Positions 24,683-37,379 of a DNA stretch of 64,000 bases are shown piece after piece. The stretch spans positions 38,792,409 to 38,856,408 of the forward strand of contig OX637397.1 of NCBI GenBank assembly GCA_951799425.1. Reading direction: 5' to 3'. The position numbers and the translations under genes are program-made. This stretch comes from Ilex aquifolium (lineage: Eukaryota; Streptophyta; Magnoliopsida; Aquifoliales; Aquifoliaceae). Numbering within the stretch: position 1 is the stretch's first letter; each line of letters starts with the position of its first letter. Under the pieces are notes generated by a model, which did not search any database, was not told where the DNA came from, and worked only from the letters and a program-made list of their open reading frames with translations.

Positions 24683-25659
24683 GGGTGTGTTTGGATAATC
24701 GGCATGGATAGGAATAGATTGAATTTTTTGTATCCTAACCCATCCCACTCAAACTCACTCAGACACTTAATTGGATGGGTTATGTATGCCATCCAACCAA
24801 AGCCATTGTTTGGCAAGAAACAATTGAATTGGATGGACTTTACCTTGACTTTTACAGACATTTATCATTGTACCCATTGATATGAAGACCATAAAACATC
24901 AGAAAATTTGGGAAGTTTTGCATAGACGGAGAAAGCACAAGAGTAATACCCACCACCACAACAGAAACGCCACCACCACAATAGAAACACCCACCACCAT
25001 AGAAACACCCACCACCATCACCACAAAAATGATTCAAATCTGAAAGACAGAGAGGAGAATTAGGGTTTCAAAATCACCCACCGTCACATCAGATCTGAGA
25101 GATAGAGAAATTAGGATTCAAAATCAACCACCATCGTGGTGGTGCGGGTGACTGTGAACGCGGTGACTGTGAATGATCGAGGTTAGGGGTGGTGCAGGTG
25201 AAGTTCTCTTCTTCATTCAGTCCACTCAAGCACCCAAACCCATCCCAACAGAAACACTGGGCTTGGGCTTCGTCGCCTTCACACACACACACAGAGAGAG
25301 AGACAGAGACAGAGACAGAGACAGAGAGACAAGACAGATAGAGAGCGAGAAACAGAGCTCTGTGATTCGTCGCCTTCACAAAGCGAGATAGAGAGCTCTC
25401 AAGATAGGAAGATGGGTAAATATGTCATTACCCCTTCATAACCCGTCGGCTGGGATTGAAACCCATGGGGGAGGTGGGTTAATTTTAACCCATGTAGCAA
25501 GGTTATAAACTATTGTAGCATCCGGGTCAAGGATAGACCCGGGATTTGTATCCTGGCTATTTTTGCTTCCCAAATAAAGGATTTGTGGGACCTACTGCCT
25601 TATTATCCTATCCTTATGGGTGCTATTAACCCACCTTAACCCACTACCCAAACACACCC
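24683..25659. mobile_element. Long MITE in unit A, TIR GGGTGTGTTTGG
   Basis: The ends are GGGTGTGTTTGGATA and TACCCAAACACACCC. The flanks are CTG on the left and ATG on the right; in unit B both flanks are CTG, so a 3-bp target duplication is likely. The interior is non-coding and includes a CCACCA-type minisatellite (about 24950-25025) and a CA/GA/GACAGA microsatellite (25271-25345). The superfamily is not certain. Confidence 0.65.
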
Positions 25660-25913
25660 ATGAGGTGTAGGGTCAGTTGCATTTGTTACATAGTGCTTTT
25701 TTAACATAATGTTGGCTTAATAATTATGTAATGTCTATTTCTTGCTAAAAGCTCTTGTGCTACCCACCCTATGGGCAGAGGGGGGTGCCCACTGCCTAAC
25801 TCTTGAAAAATTTCTTCCTTTTATGCAATATATGTAGCTACGACTAGGGGTAGTAATTTTGAACATCACTACCATCACCAACAACACCACCACTGCCACC
25901 CTACCACCACCAC

Positions 25914-26348
25914 CAGGGGCGGTTCAAGATAATTGGAGGCCTAAAGCGGTAACATTGAGGCTTTTTTATTTTTAGTATTAATTTTTTTTAAAAAAATAAT
26001 TTATTTTTAATTTTTTTATTAGAGAGTGAAGGAGGATGTGTTAAATGGAGAGAGAATGAAAGGGGGAGCCCTTGTAGCCTTGCTAGTGTTGATGTGTGTG
26101 AGAGAGAGAATGAGTTGACTTTTGAGGAATTTTTTTTTTTACCTTTTGATCTTTGGATTTTTACTGGATTAGATCATAAGTCCAAATTATTGAAATTAAA
26201 TTTTTTTGATTGTGCTTAAATTTTTGAGGGCCTTTTTTTGGGCTTAAAATTTTTATGTGGGCTAATTATATACCTAAAATTATGGGGCCTTTTAAAAATT
26301 TGGGCCTAAAGTCCAAGTTTTATTTCTCATTGTGTTGAGCCGGCCCTG
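25914..26348. mobile_element. hAT-type MITE in unit A
   Basis: It starts CAGGGGCGGTTCAAG and ends TTGAGCCGGCCCTG, a good inverted repeat. It is flanked by ACCACCAC on both sides (25906-25913 and 26349-26356), a perfect 8-bp duplication, though in a CCA-repeat context. AT-rich and non-coding. The orthologous copy in unit B is at 35716-36153. Confidence 0.7.
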
Positions 26349-26841
26349 ACCACCACCTCCTACCTTAGCCCTTAGCCCTTAGCCCTTAGCCCCCTTCAGT
26401 ACCACCACCACAATCACCACCATCACTCCATCATATCTGCCATTACCATCACCTACCGCTAGTACTGTTACCAACACTATTACTATCTCTCTCACCTTCG
26501 CCCTCATCATCACCACCACATCGAGGGTGGTGGTTGTGCATGGGGGATGGTGGTGCAGGTGATGGTTGGGTGGTAGAAGTGGCAACAATGATGTGTGAAG
26601 GCAATGGTGGCAATTGTGAAATGATAGTGAAGAGGGGGTCAAAATATAATTTATCCACAATTTAAAGTAGCTATAAAAAAGTACTGTTCAGTATATAAGG
26701 ACTAGTTTCAAACTTGTCTAGAATCTCAGCATCTTGATTTTCAATAGGTCTTCATCCTACTTTTCAAGCCGACCACTACAATTTCAAAACCCTTTTAACT
26801 CTTCCTTCTTTGAACAGACAAGTAAATTTTCAACAACATTA

Positions 26842-27012
26842 TCTATAATATAAAGTATGGCAGATTTCAATAAATCTATCTAACGGTATCAACTAGATTC
26901 ATCTAACGGCCACCAACATCGGTCTCAAAATCATTCACTTTAAATTCTCCCCTCCCAATCCATCATTTTTTATTTATATTACATCGTGTCTTCAGGCACG
27001 GGTTACTCCTAG
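26842..27012 (+). mobile_element. Mini-Helitron (171 bp) in unit A
   Basis: The 5' end TCTATAATATAAAG follows an A. The 3' end has a hairpin CGTGTC-TTCA-GGCACG, then GGGTTACTCCTAG followed by T. TC at the start, CTAG at the end, a subterminal hairpin and an A|T insertion site are the hallmarks of plant Helitrons. It is far too short to encode anything. A relative lies at 52445-52577. Confidence 0.75.
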
Positions 27013-27610
27013 TATATTTATATTCAAACCCCGAAAGCGAAGAGTTAATTGTCTATTGAATTTTTACTTTTTCATTTAGGAATATGATCAAACGAATGTT
27101 GCCTTCAATTTGAAGTAAAAGCTTGAAATTGACGAATGGGAACAGCATACAGCAGATGACTTCATTGCAAATGTTAGCAATTGGAATTTGTGTGTTTTGG
27201 GATTCTTCAAATTTACTCTCTCTTTTTTTCTTGGCATAATTTTGAAACGTGAAGGAAGTATATTGGTGGGGACCTATTCAAATTATTGAAATCATTCTAA
27301 ATAATTTAATATTGAAGGAATATAGTGATTGTCTCCATCTTCGAACCAATAATCTTTTAGTTATTAGCCCGACATATTTGCCACTACATAAGATTATAAC
27401 GAAATAGACCTTAAAACATAATTTGAAAACTCAATACGATCATATTTATCATGACTTTTCATGGCGTCCACTAAATGTGACCCTATGTTAGCAAAAATGC
27501 GCTTGAGTAACTTCAACCATTGACAATGGGAAGCAAGCTTCTTCTAGATTAGTCTATTTTAGCGATGTTTCGTAAAGGTCGTCTTCATTATACAAGGTTT
27601 CTGCATGGAA

Positions 27611-27777
27611 AATACTATATAACTCAAATTTAAAACTCAAATTTGCATCCCAAATGAAGGGGGGTCATTGGATGAGTGTGTCCCATCAACTTTTTTAAAT
27701 GAGACCCACTGATCTAATGATCCTCCTTCATTTGGAATGTAAATTTGGATTACAAATTTGGATTAAATAACATTACT
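27611..27777. mobile_element. Foldback MITE in unit A
   Basis: Left arm AATACTATATAACTCAAATT and CCCAAATGAAGG are mirrored by CCTTCATTTGGAATG and AATTTGGATTAAATAACATT on the right. Also present in unit B at 37210-37379. Confidence 0.6.
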
Positions 27778-29720
27778 CTTTCTGCATATAGCGTGGTCTA
27801 GAAGAGGTTTGTTTTAATGGTGACGTATCTCTTTCCTCATTCCCAACCAAGTTAATACCCTGAGGTAAGGGCATGGGTTAGGTTAGGTAAGTTAGGAAAC
27901 TTGAATTCAACAATTCAGCATTTACTGCATATTACCCTCTTGTAATTGAAATAAACAAAAGGAAACAACTTTGCCCAAAAAAACAAAAAAAAAGAAGCAA
28001 TGAAATTCCATCAAACTCCTCTATGACATGTCAAAGTTCACCCCACTACCCACAAAACCCACAAAGTCTTTGCTTTATACTATGCATACCATGACATAAT
28101 GGACTTGTCATAAACATATGGATGGCATGGATGTAGCCTATTTTAGACTAAAACCTACCTAAAAAATCGTGGAGAAATGTGAGGAGAAACATTTCCAATT
28201 CTTATATCTCTTCACCAACTTTTTCTCCCATTGATTCTCCAAGTCCTTATTTTGAGGGTAGCTCTCAATTAAGAATTTACCAACATGATCACCTCTTTCA
28301 ATAGGGGTGGCAATGAGCATATCATGTTGGCTTCACTTCTTATCGTGTTAAAATTGGTACAATTGATACGTATGGAACAATTTGTATCGTGTTGTATGTA
28401 AGTTGCGCATATTAAAATTCATATTGACTCATTAGACAGATCTAATGGGTTATCTCATAAGTTGTTCGAACTCATCAAGAATAAATCCGTACTTCATAAT
28501 TTTGTATAGTTTTCAGATTACGGCTTTATGAGTCCTTCCCCTTAGTTATAAAGACTCAAAGTGGCGGTTGGGGAAGAGATTTCTGAACAACAGAAATAAT
28601 TGAGGGGCCACTAGAACGGACCATCGATGTTTTAGAGGTGAAAAAAGAAAGGTTGGATGATAGAAATGGATGGTGACAAACTGTTGCAACTTCGTTCAGG
28701 ATTGATTGATTCAATGTCAACCAGCATTAGACCACAATAAACTCAATATACTCAACTCTTCGTTAACTTACAATCATACTAAAAAAAGTTTTTGACAACT
28801 AGTTTAACCAAATAAAATTTCTTAACTTTAACTTTGTAACCAAATGTCTCATTTATAAATTGAACTCACAAGTACGACATTAACTTGAGATGCATGCAAT
28901 CAACCAGGACATCGTACTCGAACTTAAGATCTCAAGGTCATAGCTCTAAGGCCTTTCCATTCAAACTAGCTTGAAGAGATTAGTAAACCCACTTTAGCAG
29001 TTATTGGACAACTTTTTGGACATTGATGTTACAACACCAGTGAAATATTGATTGGCTCAATCAAACCAGTTCAATTTGGTAGAGAACACAATCAAATCGA
29101 CCAAGATATATACAAACGAAGACCAAATTAGAGACTATTGGACGTCTCGCGGAGCGACTCTCAACGAGGACGTTGAGACTATTCAAAAAAAAATTCTTTT
29201 TTTTTTTTTGCTTAATCTACCTTTACGAAAGATTAAGGAGTACACTTGTACTCCGGCTAATAAGGGAAATGTTCCTTTTTCAAATCTAAGTTTGACTCTG
29301 ATTAGATCTTTTAGCACTTGTCTTAAAGACATCACATATCAATCTCACCATGGAGAAAATATAAAATATAATGATGACATAACGGCATTCCCTCTACGTA
29401 ATATCACAATTCAATAAAATAATAATAATTGAACAAGTGAATGCCAAACAATTCAGTAACTACCCCTCTATATAATCTAATAACTACACCATGTAAATCA
29501 ATGGGGTTCACCTTATCCATTTAGTTGTTTTGCTATTGGATGGTGAAACTACACAACAGTGATATCTTGGTACCGTTACATTGAATATTTCTCCTCCCAG
29601 GATTGAATGCACTCCAAAAAAACTTATAAATGACAAAAAAAAAAAACTTATTGTTTAAATCATGCTTTGAGTTTGAATTTGATTTTGTGTCATTTTCTTA
29701 TCTTCATAAGGGCAAACTCA

Positions 29721-32700
29721 TCTATATAATAAAGTTGAACGATTTTGAATTCAGGAGACAAATAGTGGCTCAGATTGTTTCTAGAAAAAAAAAAAGACAT
29801 CATCTGACGGATGACACTATCCCAAACTGTCTTGAACTATTGACGTCTCAGATTGTTTCGATTCGACGTACTACATTAGATCTTTTGAAATTTTTTTACT
29901 ACTAAAAATTTTTAGTTTTCAAAATTAAGATCCCAAAATTTAATTAACCCAACAGGTCAAATAATCAAATCCGGCAATTGCAGGCTACCCTAACTCTACC
30001 GCTCTCTCTCTCTCTCTCTCTCTCTCTCCAATCAAATCCGACAATTCCTTTCCAAAATTCAATTCTGATTTTGCATTCACGCATTCAACTAGCAGACGAT
30101 CTTTGATCTTCTTTCCTTAAGAAAAAGTAATCTCTATGTGATCTTTGATTTTCTTTCCAATTTTATGCCCCAATCAAATGGCCAAGTCAAGTAATTCTTG
30201 TCTCTTTCCCCAATTTAAGCCTTATTCTTTGTCATTCTCTCACTTCCTCTTCTCTCCCTTCCCGCTGACTTCCTCTCTCTCCAACCTTTCTATCAAATTT
30301 CTCATTTCATTTCTTTTCTCCTTTCCTCTTCTGTTAGTGGATTCCTCAGTCTCTCCCGTCTCCCTCTCAAATCAGAGCAGCCAACTCTATCCAGGTACTC
30401 TCTCCCCCCTAATCATCACCACTCGATCCACCTCTCTTTGCCCTTTGGTCTAATCCTCCACCTCGACACACAGAACCCCTGCAACTCACACACATACATA
30501 GTCAAAAAAATCGACGCCCACACATTGTTTCGCACACACTCGCAGATAAATTCGCACAAATTCGACAAACCAACCCTTGATAATACCCTTCCTTACTCCC
30601 TTTTCTATCTCTGTCTCCCTCATTCTATCTCAAGCATGCACACAGGACACTCACATGCAGCAACACATCCCCGCTCATACTCCCTCTCTGTCTCTCGGAC
30701 ACACTCGCTACAAAATCTTTTTTTCAAGTTTCTTCTATGCCTCCTTGCTTTTTTTTTTTTTTTTTTTTTGTCTACATACACTTGATTGCTTCACTTGGTT
30801 TCTTGCACTCAAGTTCACACTTTCAAATTTCACATCTAATGCCATAAAAAATCCTAACAGTCTCGACCGTCTGAGTTGGACTGGTACAATGGACAGCCAC
30901 GTAAAGTTCTGATCTAGCAAGTATGTAAAGTTCTTATCTAGTAGGTATGTAAAGTTCTCATTTTTATTCTCAAAATGCCTTTGAACTTACCCATTTTTCA
31001 TTTTTCATTGGTTCTACCTAATAAAGTACTGGATATGGAGTATGGAGTTTATCAATCAAGTTGAACATGTTTTCATTGAAGATTAATTTTTTTCCAGTGT
31101 GTTTGTTGGAAATTTTGTGAATTTGTTTCATCCACTAATGTTATGTGATTAATATTGATATTTATTACAATTTCTATTATCACCAAGTCCTTGAGTATCA
31201 TTATCATAATTGCTTATTTACTAATATTGAAATTCTTGGTGCAGGCTATGCTATGGAGTATGTTAGGTTATGGAAAGCAACATTATTGGGGTTAATGAAA
31301 GGACGGTATTGTACTTGAAATTCTCTCTACTTATGCATTTTGGGTTTTAATAGCTGGAACAAAACTTTTCTTTATATGAATTGCCAAAGTTGATCTCAAA
31401 GTCTTTCTTAATTGGGATGTTACTAATGTGTAGTTTATGCTATACTTGATTTGGTAGATATTGTGAATAAATAGTTTGGGTTTTGTAATTGCTATTCACT
31501 GCAAGGAAATTTGAAGAAGTGTTGTTGAATTTTTTCAAAAAAAAAAAAAAAATAGCAGATCCGTATTGATTGGCAATATTTTATGTTATTGGTGCTTTCA
31601 CTTGCATTTTTTTTTATTTGCTACATAGTGCCTTCAGACACGGATAATTGCTATTGTTCTATATTGATTAAAAGATTTAAAGGGCATCTCCCTGAATTGA
31701 TAATAAGGCCCAAGTAGGATGTGAACTATACATCGGATGCTTTCCATTGTGTACTGTTTCCTTAACTAGATGTGGTTAATATATTGGATTGCAAATTAAA
31801 ATGCTAAAGAGTTATAAAATTTTAACTCAGTTTTGGTGTTTTAGGGGAGGAATTTTTCAAAGATACGACATATATGGAAGTTTGCAATTCATTATCAATT
31901 GGAGATGATTTTTTGGCAGTTAAGTTCTTTTAGAAAATGTAACTAGATGGTCAAATTTATGGGAATTAATAGAGTGCAATCTTGAAATTTTGGAGAACCT
32001 TTAGTTTTACAATAGTTTAAGGACGTGACGACTAAAATCACGCAAAGTTTTCGAGAATGGAGGAACTAATATTCCAAAGCTTGGAAATTTCGATTTCCAT
32101 GCAAATAAGCAACTTTGGTCTTATTTTATTTATTTAAGTTTGTAAGGTCATAAGTCCCCCCTCTTTATATTTTTAATAAATAAACCGGTCCTCGCCTTCT
32201 GGAGGTTTAAGTTTTTTAAAAAAAGTTTAATTCTCTCATGTTTTTTACAAACATAAATATTTCTACTGTAATTAGGTTCAATTTGATCTGAATTGAATGT
32301 GTCTTAATAGTTTGTACCTTGCTTGACTATTGTCCATGTATTGAAGTGGATGAAAATGTATGTGATTAAATGTCTTCTCATTGACTGTGTATAGTTTTGA
32401 TGGTTTTATATGATTGATCTGAGAAGGTAAATATAAGATGGTTGGCATCGATGCAAGTGGGATTTGGGCATCCAGTGGAGTGGAAGTTCTGCAAATTTGT
32501 TGAGGAACCTTAATTTGGGCCGAGGTTTCGATACTAAAGACAATGTATAGTGTCAAAAATTTAGGTATTGGTATATGTCCTATGGTTGTAATATTACCTC
32601 TAAAAACTCTGTTACTATTTGGGATTGTAAAGTATAGTACATATGAACTTCTCATTGGTAGGACGAGAATACGAGACTAGAAATTATAGCTTTGAGGAAG

Positions 32701-32993
32701 TAAACCATTTTTGTGGCTGAACAACTTCAAATGGTAGGTTCATGCCTTTACTTTTTTTTTCCAGAAGGTAAAATTCAGAATGTTGTGCTTGGCCAACGAG
32801 TTGAATTTTGATTTCTTTTGATTGTGCGACAGGTTTGTATTTGAAACATATTATAATATCTATATTATTTGGATCAATAAAATTTTCTATCTTCTGAATT
32901 TTTACTTTGTGTTATATAGCACCTTCGTACGCATAGATAGTCGTTTGCGATTTTTTGTTTTATATAGTGTTTTTAGGCACAGACAATTACTAG
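29721..32993 (+). mobile_element. Non-autonomous Helitron (3273 bp)
   Basis: Begins TCTATATAATAAAGTTG right after ...AACTCA and ends AGGCACAGACAATTACTAG right before TTATTTTATG. Unit B has the uninterrupted target (AAACCCA|TTCTTTTATG, junction 39408|39409), so both ends are fixed to the base. The insertion lies between A and T, with no target duplication. A GTGTTTTTAGGCAC hairpin sits 11 bases before the CTAG end. No Rep/helicase coding is visible, so it must be mobilised in trans. The interior contains a CT microsatellite (30001-30028), a T-rich run at 30751-30769 and long pyrimidine-rich, leader-like text (30150-30800), possibly captured gene sequence that I cannot identify. Two further hairpin/3'-end-like motifs lie inside, at about 31625-31655 and 32915-32940. 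Confidence 0.88.
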
Positions 32994-34386
32994 TTATTTT
33001 ATGTTTGACAAAGTATTCAAGTCTAATGCCTCGCAAGAAGATGCTTGAATCATGCTTTGAGTTTGAATTTGACTTTGTGTCATATCTCTCATGCACCGAC
33101 GACAATGGCCAGGAAAACGTTAACTATTGACCACTAGTGTTACCCCAAACATGCTCTTTTTGCAAAATCAAAAAGTTTGTTTGGTTGAAAAATATTATAC
33201 AAAAAATCAACTAAGTGAGGAGGTTTTAAGCTTCTAATGAACCTCTAAGGACCCAGAAAGAGTAGGGTGTAGATTTTAGCTAAAAGTCCATTTGGGAATG
33301 TTATCGACACATCCTTCCAATGTGATCTGACCAAGTTTCACAGGAGGGTCGAAATTGGCATAGGTAGGTCAAACCGGATCCGGTTATGGGTAAACACGTC
33401 CATTATAAATCCAACAAAAAATTATCTCATTTTGCTTTCCTGAACTATGTGATTTTATTTTACTTTATCCCAAGACATTAACAATTTTCGTCTAAAAAAT
33501 AATCGACGTTTGCATTTTGGACAATGTGAAACAATTAGAGTGGTTGAGGGGATAATGTAAGAAATTCAAAAATAGAGGAGGTAAAGTAACACAAATCTCG
33601 TAGTTTGAGGGGAAAAACATAATTAACCCCAACTATAATACAATTGAATCGTAAATTGATATAATTGAATTTCTTTCAGTCTTACCGTATATTTTTCTTG
33701 ACTTTATCTAATTAATTTTTGGGTGTTCTTTAATTTTCTTAAACTTTATTTATTTGGCTATTGACTAACAAAAAGTTCTAATGGGGTTTAAGGCAGCTAC
33801 ATATTGCACCATTAAGAGTTTTGACTAGTGCACTAACTTTTTGTTAAAGTAGTTGAAAAAGCTCAAAACCTTACGTCTTCTATTGGTCATCAAACGTGTT
33901 CTACATTTCTACCATGGCTTGCTTTTCACAATATTTATTCTACTATAAAAATGCATGCGCAATGACTACGATGGTTAATTACTACGATGGTTTACATTTT
34001 CTTAGGCTTATTGAAATTGTGGACTAGATGCACGAGATTCTCGAAATCAGATGATAACTAGGCTTGTCCATCATGTTGAGTGAGACCGGTTCATGTCGGG
34101 TTTTAACGGATTCGTGTCAAAAAACACTTCACTCATACCCAATTCATTTATTAATTTGTGTCTAACAAATCGTATCATATCGGGTTCGTGTTGTGTATGA
34201 ATCGTGTATAACAATTGCATTCGATATAACCAGGTAAAAATGTTATTTGCTAATATAATAAAATCACTTGCCTAATTAATGCAGGATGAAATTAATTAAA
34301 ATACACCAACCTATGACAAACGAAAACCTAGAAAAATTTCAGCCAATGACTCAGGAACATCCTTGAGTAGGAAATGCATACCTCTG

Positions 34387-35457
34387 GGGTGTGTTTGGAT
34401 AATCGGCATGGATAGGAATCGATTGGATTTTTTGTATCCTAACCCATCCCACCCAAACTCACTCAGACACTTAATTGGATGGGTTATGTATGTCATCCAA
34501 CCCAAGCCATTGTTTGGCAAGCAACAATTGAATTGGATGAACTTTACCTTGACTTTTACAGACATTTACCATTGTACCCATTGATATGAAGACCATAAAA
34601 CACCAGAAAATTGGGGAAGTTTTGCATAGACGGAGAAAGCATAGAAGTAATACCCACCACCACAACAGAAACGCCACCACCACCACAACAGAAACGCCGC
34701 AACCATTGCCACAACAGAAACTCCACTACCACCGCCACAACAAAAATGCCACCACCGCCACAACAGAAACACCGAGGACCGCCACCACCACCACAACAGA
34801 AACGCCACCACCACTACAATAGAAACACCCACCACCATAGAAACACCCACCACCATAGAAACACCCACCACCATCACCACAAAAATGATTCAAATCTGAA
34901 AGACAGAGAGGAGAATTAGGGTTTCAAAATCACCCACCATCACATCAGATCTGAGAGATAGAGAAATTAGGGTTCAAAATTATCCACCATCGTAGTGGTG
35001 CGGGTGATTGTGAACGTGGTGACTGTGAATGATCGAGGTTAGGGGTGGTGCATGCGAAGTTCTCTTCTTCATTCGGTTCACTCAGCCACCCAAACCCATC
35101 CCAACAGAAACGCTGGGCTTAGGCTTCGTCGCCTTCACAGAGAAAGAGAAACAAAGCTCTGGGATTCGTCGCCTTCACAAAGCCAGACAGAGAGCTCTCA
35201 AGAGAGGAAGGTGGGTAAATATCATTACCCCTTCATAACCCGTCGGCTGGGATTGAAACCCATGGGGGAGGTGGGTTAATTTTAACCCATGTAGCAAGGT
35301 TAAAAACTATTGTAGCATCCGGGTCAAGGATAGACCCCGGATTTGTATCCTGACTATTTTTTGCTTCCCAAGCAAAGGATTTGTGGGACCTACTACCTTA
35401 TTACCCTATCCTTATGGGTGTTATTAACCCACCTTAACCCACTACCCAAACACACCC
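34387..35457. mobile_element. Long MITE in unit B, TIR GGGTGTGTTTGG
   Basis: Counterpart of 24683-25659, with the same ends. Here CTG flanks both sides (34384-34386 and 35458-35460), supporting a 3-bp target duplication. The microsatellite of the unit A copy is mostly absent, while the CCA-rich minisatellite is longer. Confidence 0.65.
34655..34872. repeat. CCA-rich minisatellite (expanded)
   Basis: Degenerate repeats around CACCACCACAACAGAAACGC, then CACCCACCACCATAGAAA. The unit A counterpart (about 24950-25025) is roughly one third as long. Open frames across it are artefacts of the repeat. Confidence 0.75.
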
Positions 35458-35715
35458 CTGAGGTGTAGGGTCAGTTGCATTTGTTACATAGTGATTTGCC
35501 TTTTTAACATAATGTTGGCTTAATAATTATGTAATGTCTATTTCTTGCTAAAAGCTCTTGTGCTACCCACCCTATGGGTAGAGGGGGGTGCCCACTGCCT
35601 AACTCTTGAAAAATTTCTTCCTTTTATGCAATATATGTAGCTACGACTAGGGGTAGTAATTTGAACATCACTACCATCACCAACAACACCACCACTGCCA
35701 CCCTACCACCACCAC

Positions 35716-36153
35716 CAGGGGCGGCTCAAGATAATTGGAGGCCTAAAGTGGTAACACCGAGGCTTTTTTATTTTTAGTATTAATTTTTTTTTTAAAAATA
35801 ATTTATTTTTAATTTTTTTTATTAGAGAGTGAAGGAGGATGTGTTACGTGGAGGGAGAATGAAAGGGTGAGCCCTTGTAGCCTTGCTAGTGTTGATGTGT
35901 GTGAGAGAGAGAATGAGTTGACTTTTGAGGAAATTTTTTTTTTTTAACTTTTGATCTTTGGATTTTTACTGGATTAGATCATAGACCCAAATTGTTAAAA
36001 TTAAAATTTTTTGATTGTGCTTAAATTTTTTAGGGCCTTTTTATAGGCTTAAAATTTTTATGTAAACTAATTATGTACCTAAAATTATAGGACCTTTAAA
36101 AAATTTGGGCCTAAAATCCAAGCTTTATTTCTCATAGTGTTGAGCCGGCCCTA
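35716..36153. mobile_element. hAT-type MITE in unit B
   Basis: Counterpart of 25914-26348. It starts CAGGGGCGGCTCAAG, ends TTGAGCCGGCCCTA, and is flanked by ACCACCAC on both sides. Confidence 0.68.
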
Positions 36154-36631
36154 ACCACCACCTCCTACCTTGGCCCTTAGCCCCCTTCAGCACCATCACC
36201 ACAATCACCGCCATCACTCCATCATATATGTCATTACCATCACCTAGCACTAGTACTGTTACCAACACTATCACTATCTCTCTCACCTTCGCCCTCATCA
36301 TCACCACCACATCGAGGGTGGTGGTTGTGCATGGGGGATGGTGGTGCAGGTGATGGTTGGGTGGTAGAAGTGGCAACAATGATGTGTGTAAGGCAATGGT
36401 AGCAATTGTGAAATGATAGTGAAGAGGGGGTTAAAATATAATTTATCCACAATTTAAAGTAGCAAAAAAAGTATTGTTCAGTATATAAGGACTAGTTTCA
36501 AACTTGTCTAGAATCTCAGCATCTTGATTTTCAATAGGTCTTCATCCTACTTTTCAAGCCGACCACCACATTTTCAAAACCCTTTTAACTCTTCCTTCTT
36601 TGAACAGACAAGTAAATTTTCAACAAGATTA

Positions 36632-36776
36632 TCTATAATATAAAGAATGGCAGACTTCAATAAATCTATCTAACGGTATCAATTAGACTCATCTAACGGC
36701 CACCAACATCTCTCTCAAAATCATTCACTTTGAATTCTCCCCTTGCAATCTATCATCAGACACGAGTTATCCCTAG
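36632..36776 (+). mobile_element. Mini-Helitron in unit B, internally shortened
   Basis: Same 5' end TCTATAATATAAAG and 3' end CCCTAG|T as the copy at 26842-27012. A deletion just before the 3' end removes the left half of the terminal hairpin, so this copy is presumably dead. Confidence 0.7.
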
Positions 36777-37209
36777 TATATTTATATTCAAACCCCGAAA
36801 GCGAAGAGTTAATTGTCTATTGAATTTTTACTTTTTTCATTTGGGAATATGATCAAACGAATGTTGCCTTCAATTTGAAGTAAAAGCTTGAAATTGACGA
36901 ATGGGAACAACATACAGCAGATGACTTCATTGCAAATGTTAGCAATTGGAATTTGTGTGTTTTGGGATTCTTTAAATTTACTCTCTCCTTTTTTTCTTGG
37001 CATAATTTTGAAACTCGATGGAAGTATTGTGGTCAATACGATCATATTTATCATGACTTTTCATGGCGACCACTAAATGTGACCCTATGTTAGCTAAAAT
37101 GCGCTTGAGTAACTTCAACCATTGGCAATGGGAAGCAGGCTTCTTCTAGATTAGTCTATTTTAGAGATGTTTCGTAAATGTCGTCTTCATTATACAAGGT
37201 TTTTGCATG

Positions 37210-37379
37210 AAAAATACAATATAACTCAAATTTACAACCCAAATTTGCATCCCAAATGAAGGAGGATCATTGGATGAATGGGTCCCATCAACTTTTTTAA
37301 ATGAGAAACACTGATCTAATGGTCCTCCTTCATTTGAAATGTAAATTTAGGTTACAAATTTAAGTTAAATAACATTACT
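37210..37379. mobile_element. Foldback MITE in unit B
   Basis: Counterpart of 27611-27777, with the same mirrored arms and a few substitutions. Confidence 0.55.

Larger units (their letters stand above)
23502..33210. repeat. Tandem duplication, unit A (9709 bp)
   Basis: Unit A begins CTAGGTGAGGAGGTTTTAAG and ends ATTATACAAAAAATCAA. Unit B begins immediately afterwards with CTAAGTGAGGAGGTTTTAAG. The two units are collinear over essentially their whole length apart from indels. The largest indel is the Helitron at 29721-32993, present only here. In the first 225 bases I count about six substitutions, so the duplication is not recent. Neither unit carries a recognisable gene. The content is old transposons and (CCA)n/(CAC)n-rich sequence. 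Shared MITEs and a mini-Helitron predate the duplication. Unit A also has about 170 bp (near 27255-27425) that is missing from unit B. Confidence 0.9.

Noticed and set aside
29052..29417. Shared open frame in units A and B (also 38812-39105)
   Set aside because: No recognisable domain, no leader or splice context, and different lengths in the two units because of an A/T homopolymer.
34566..34919. Open frames rich in Thr-Pro-His or Val-Gly-Gly
   Set aside because: They follow the CCA-rich minisatellite in every frame and have no counterpart in unit A.
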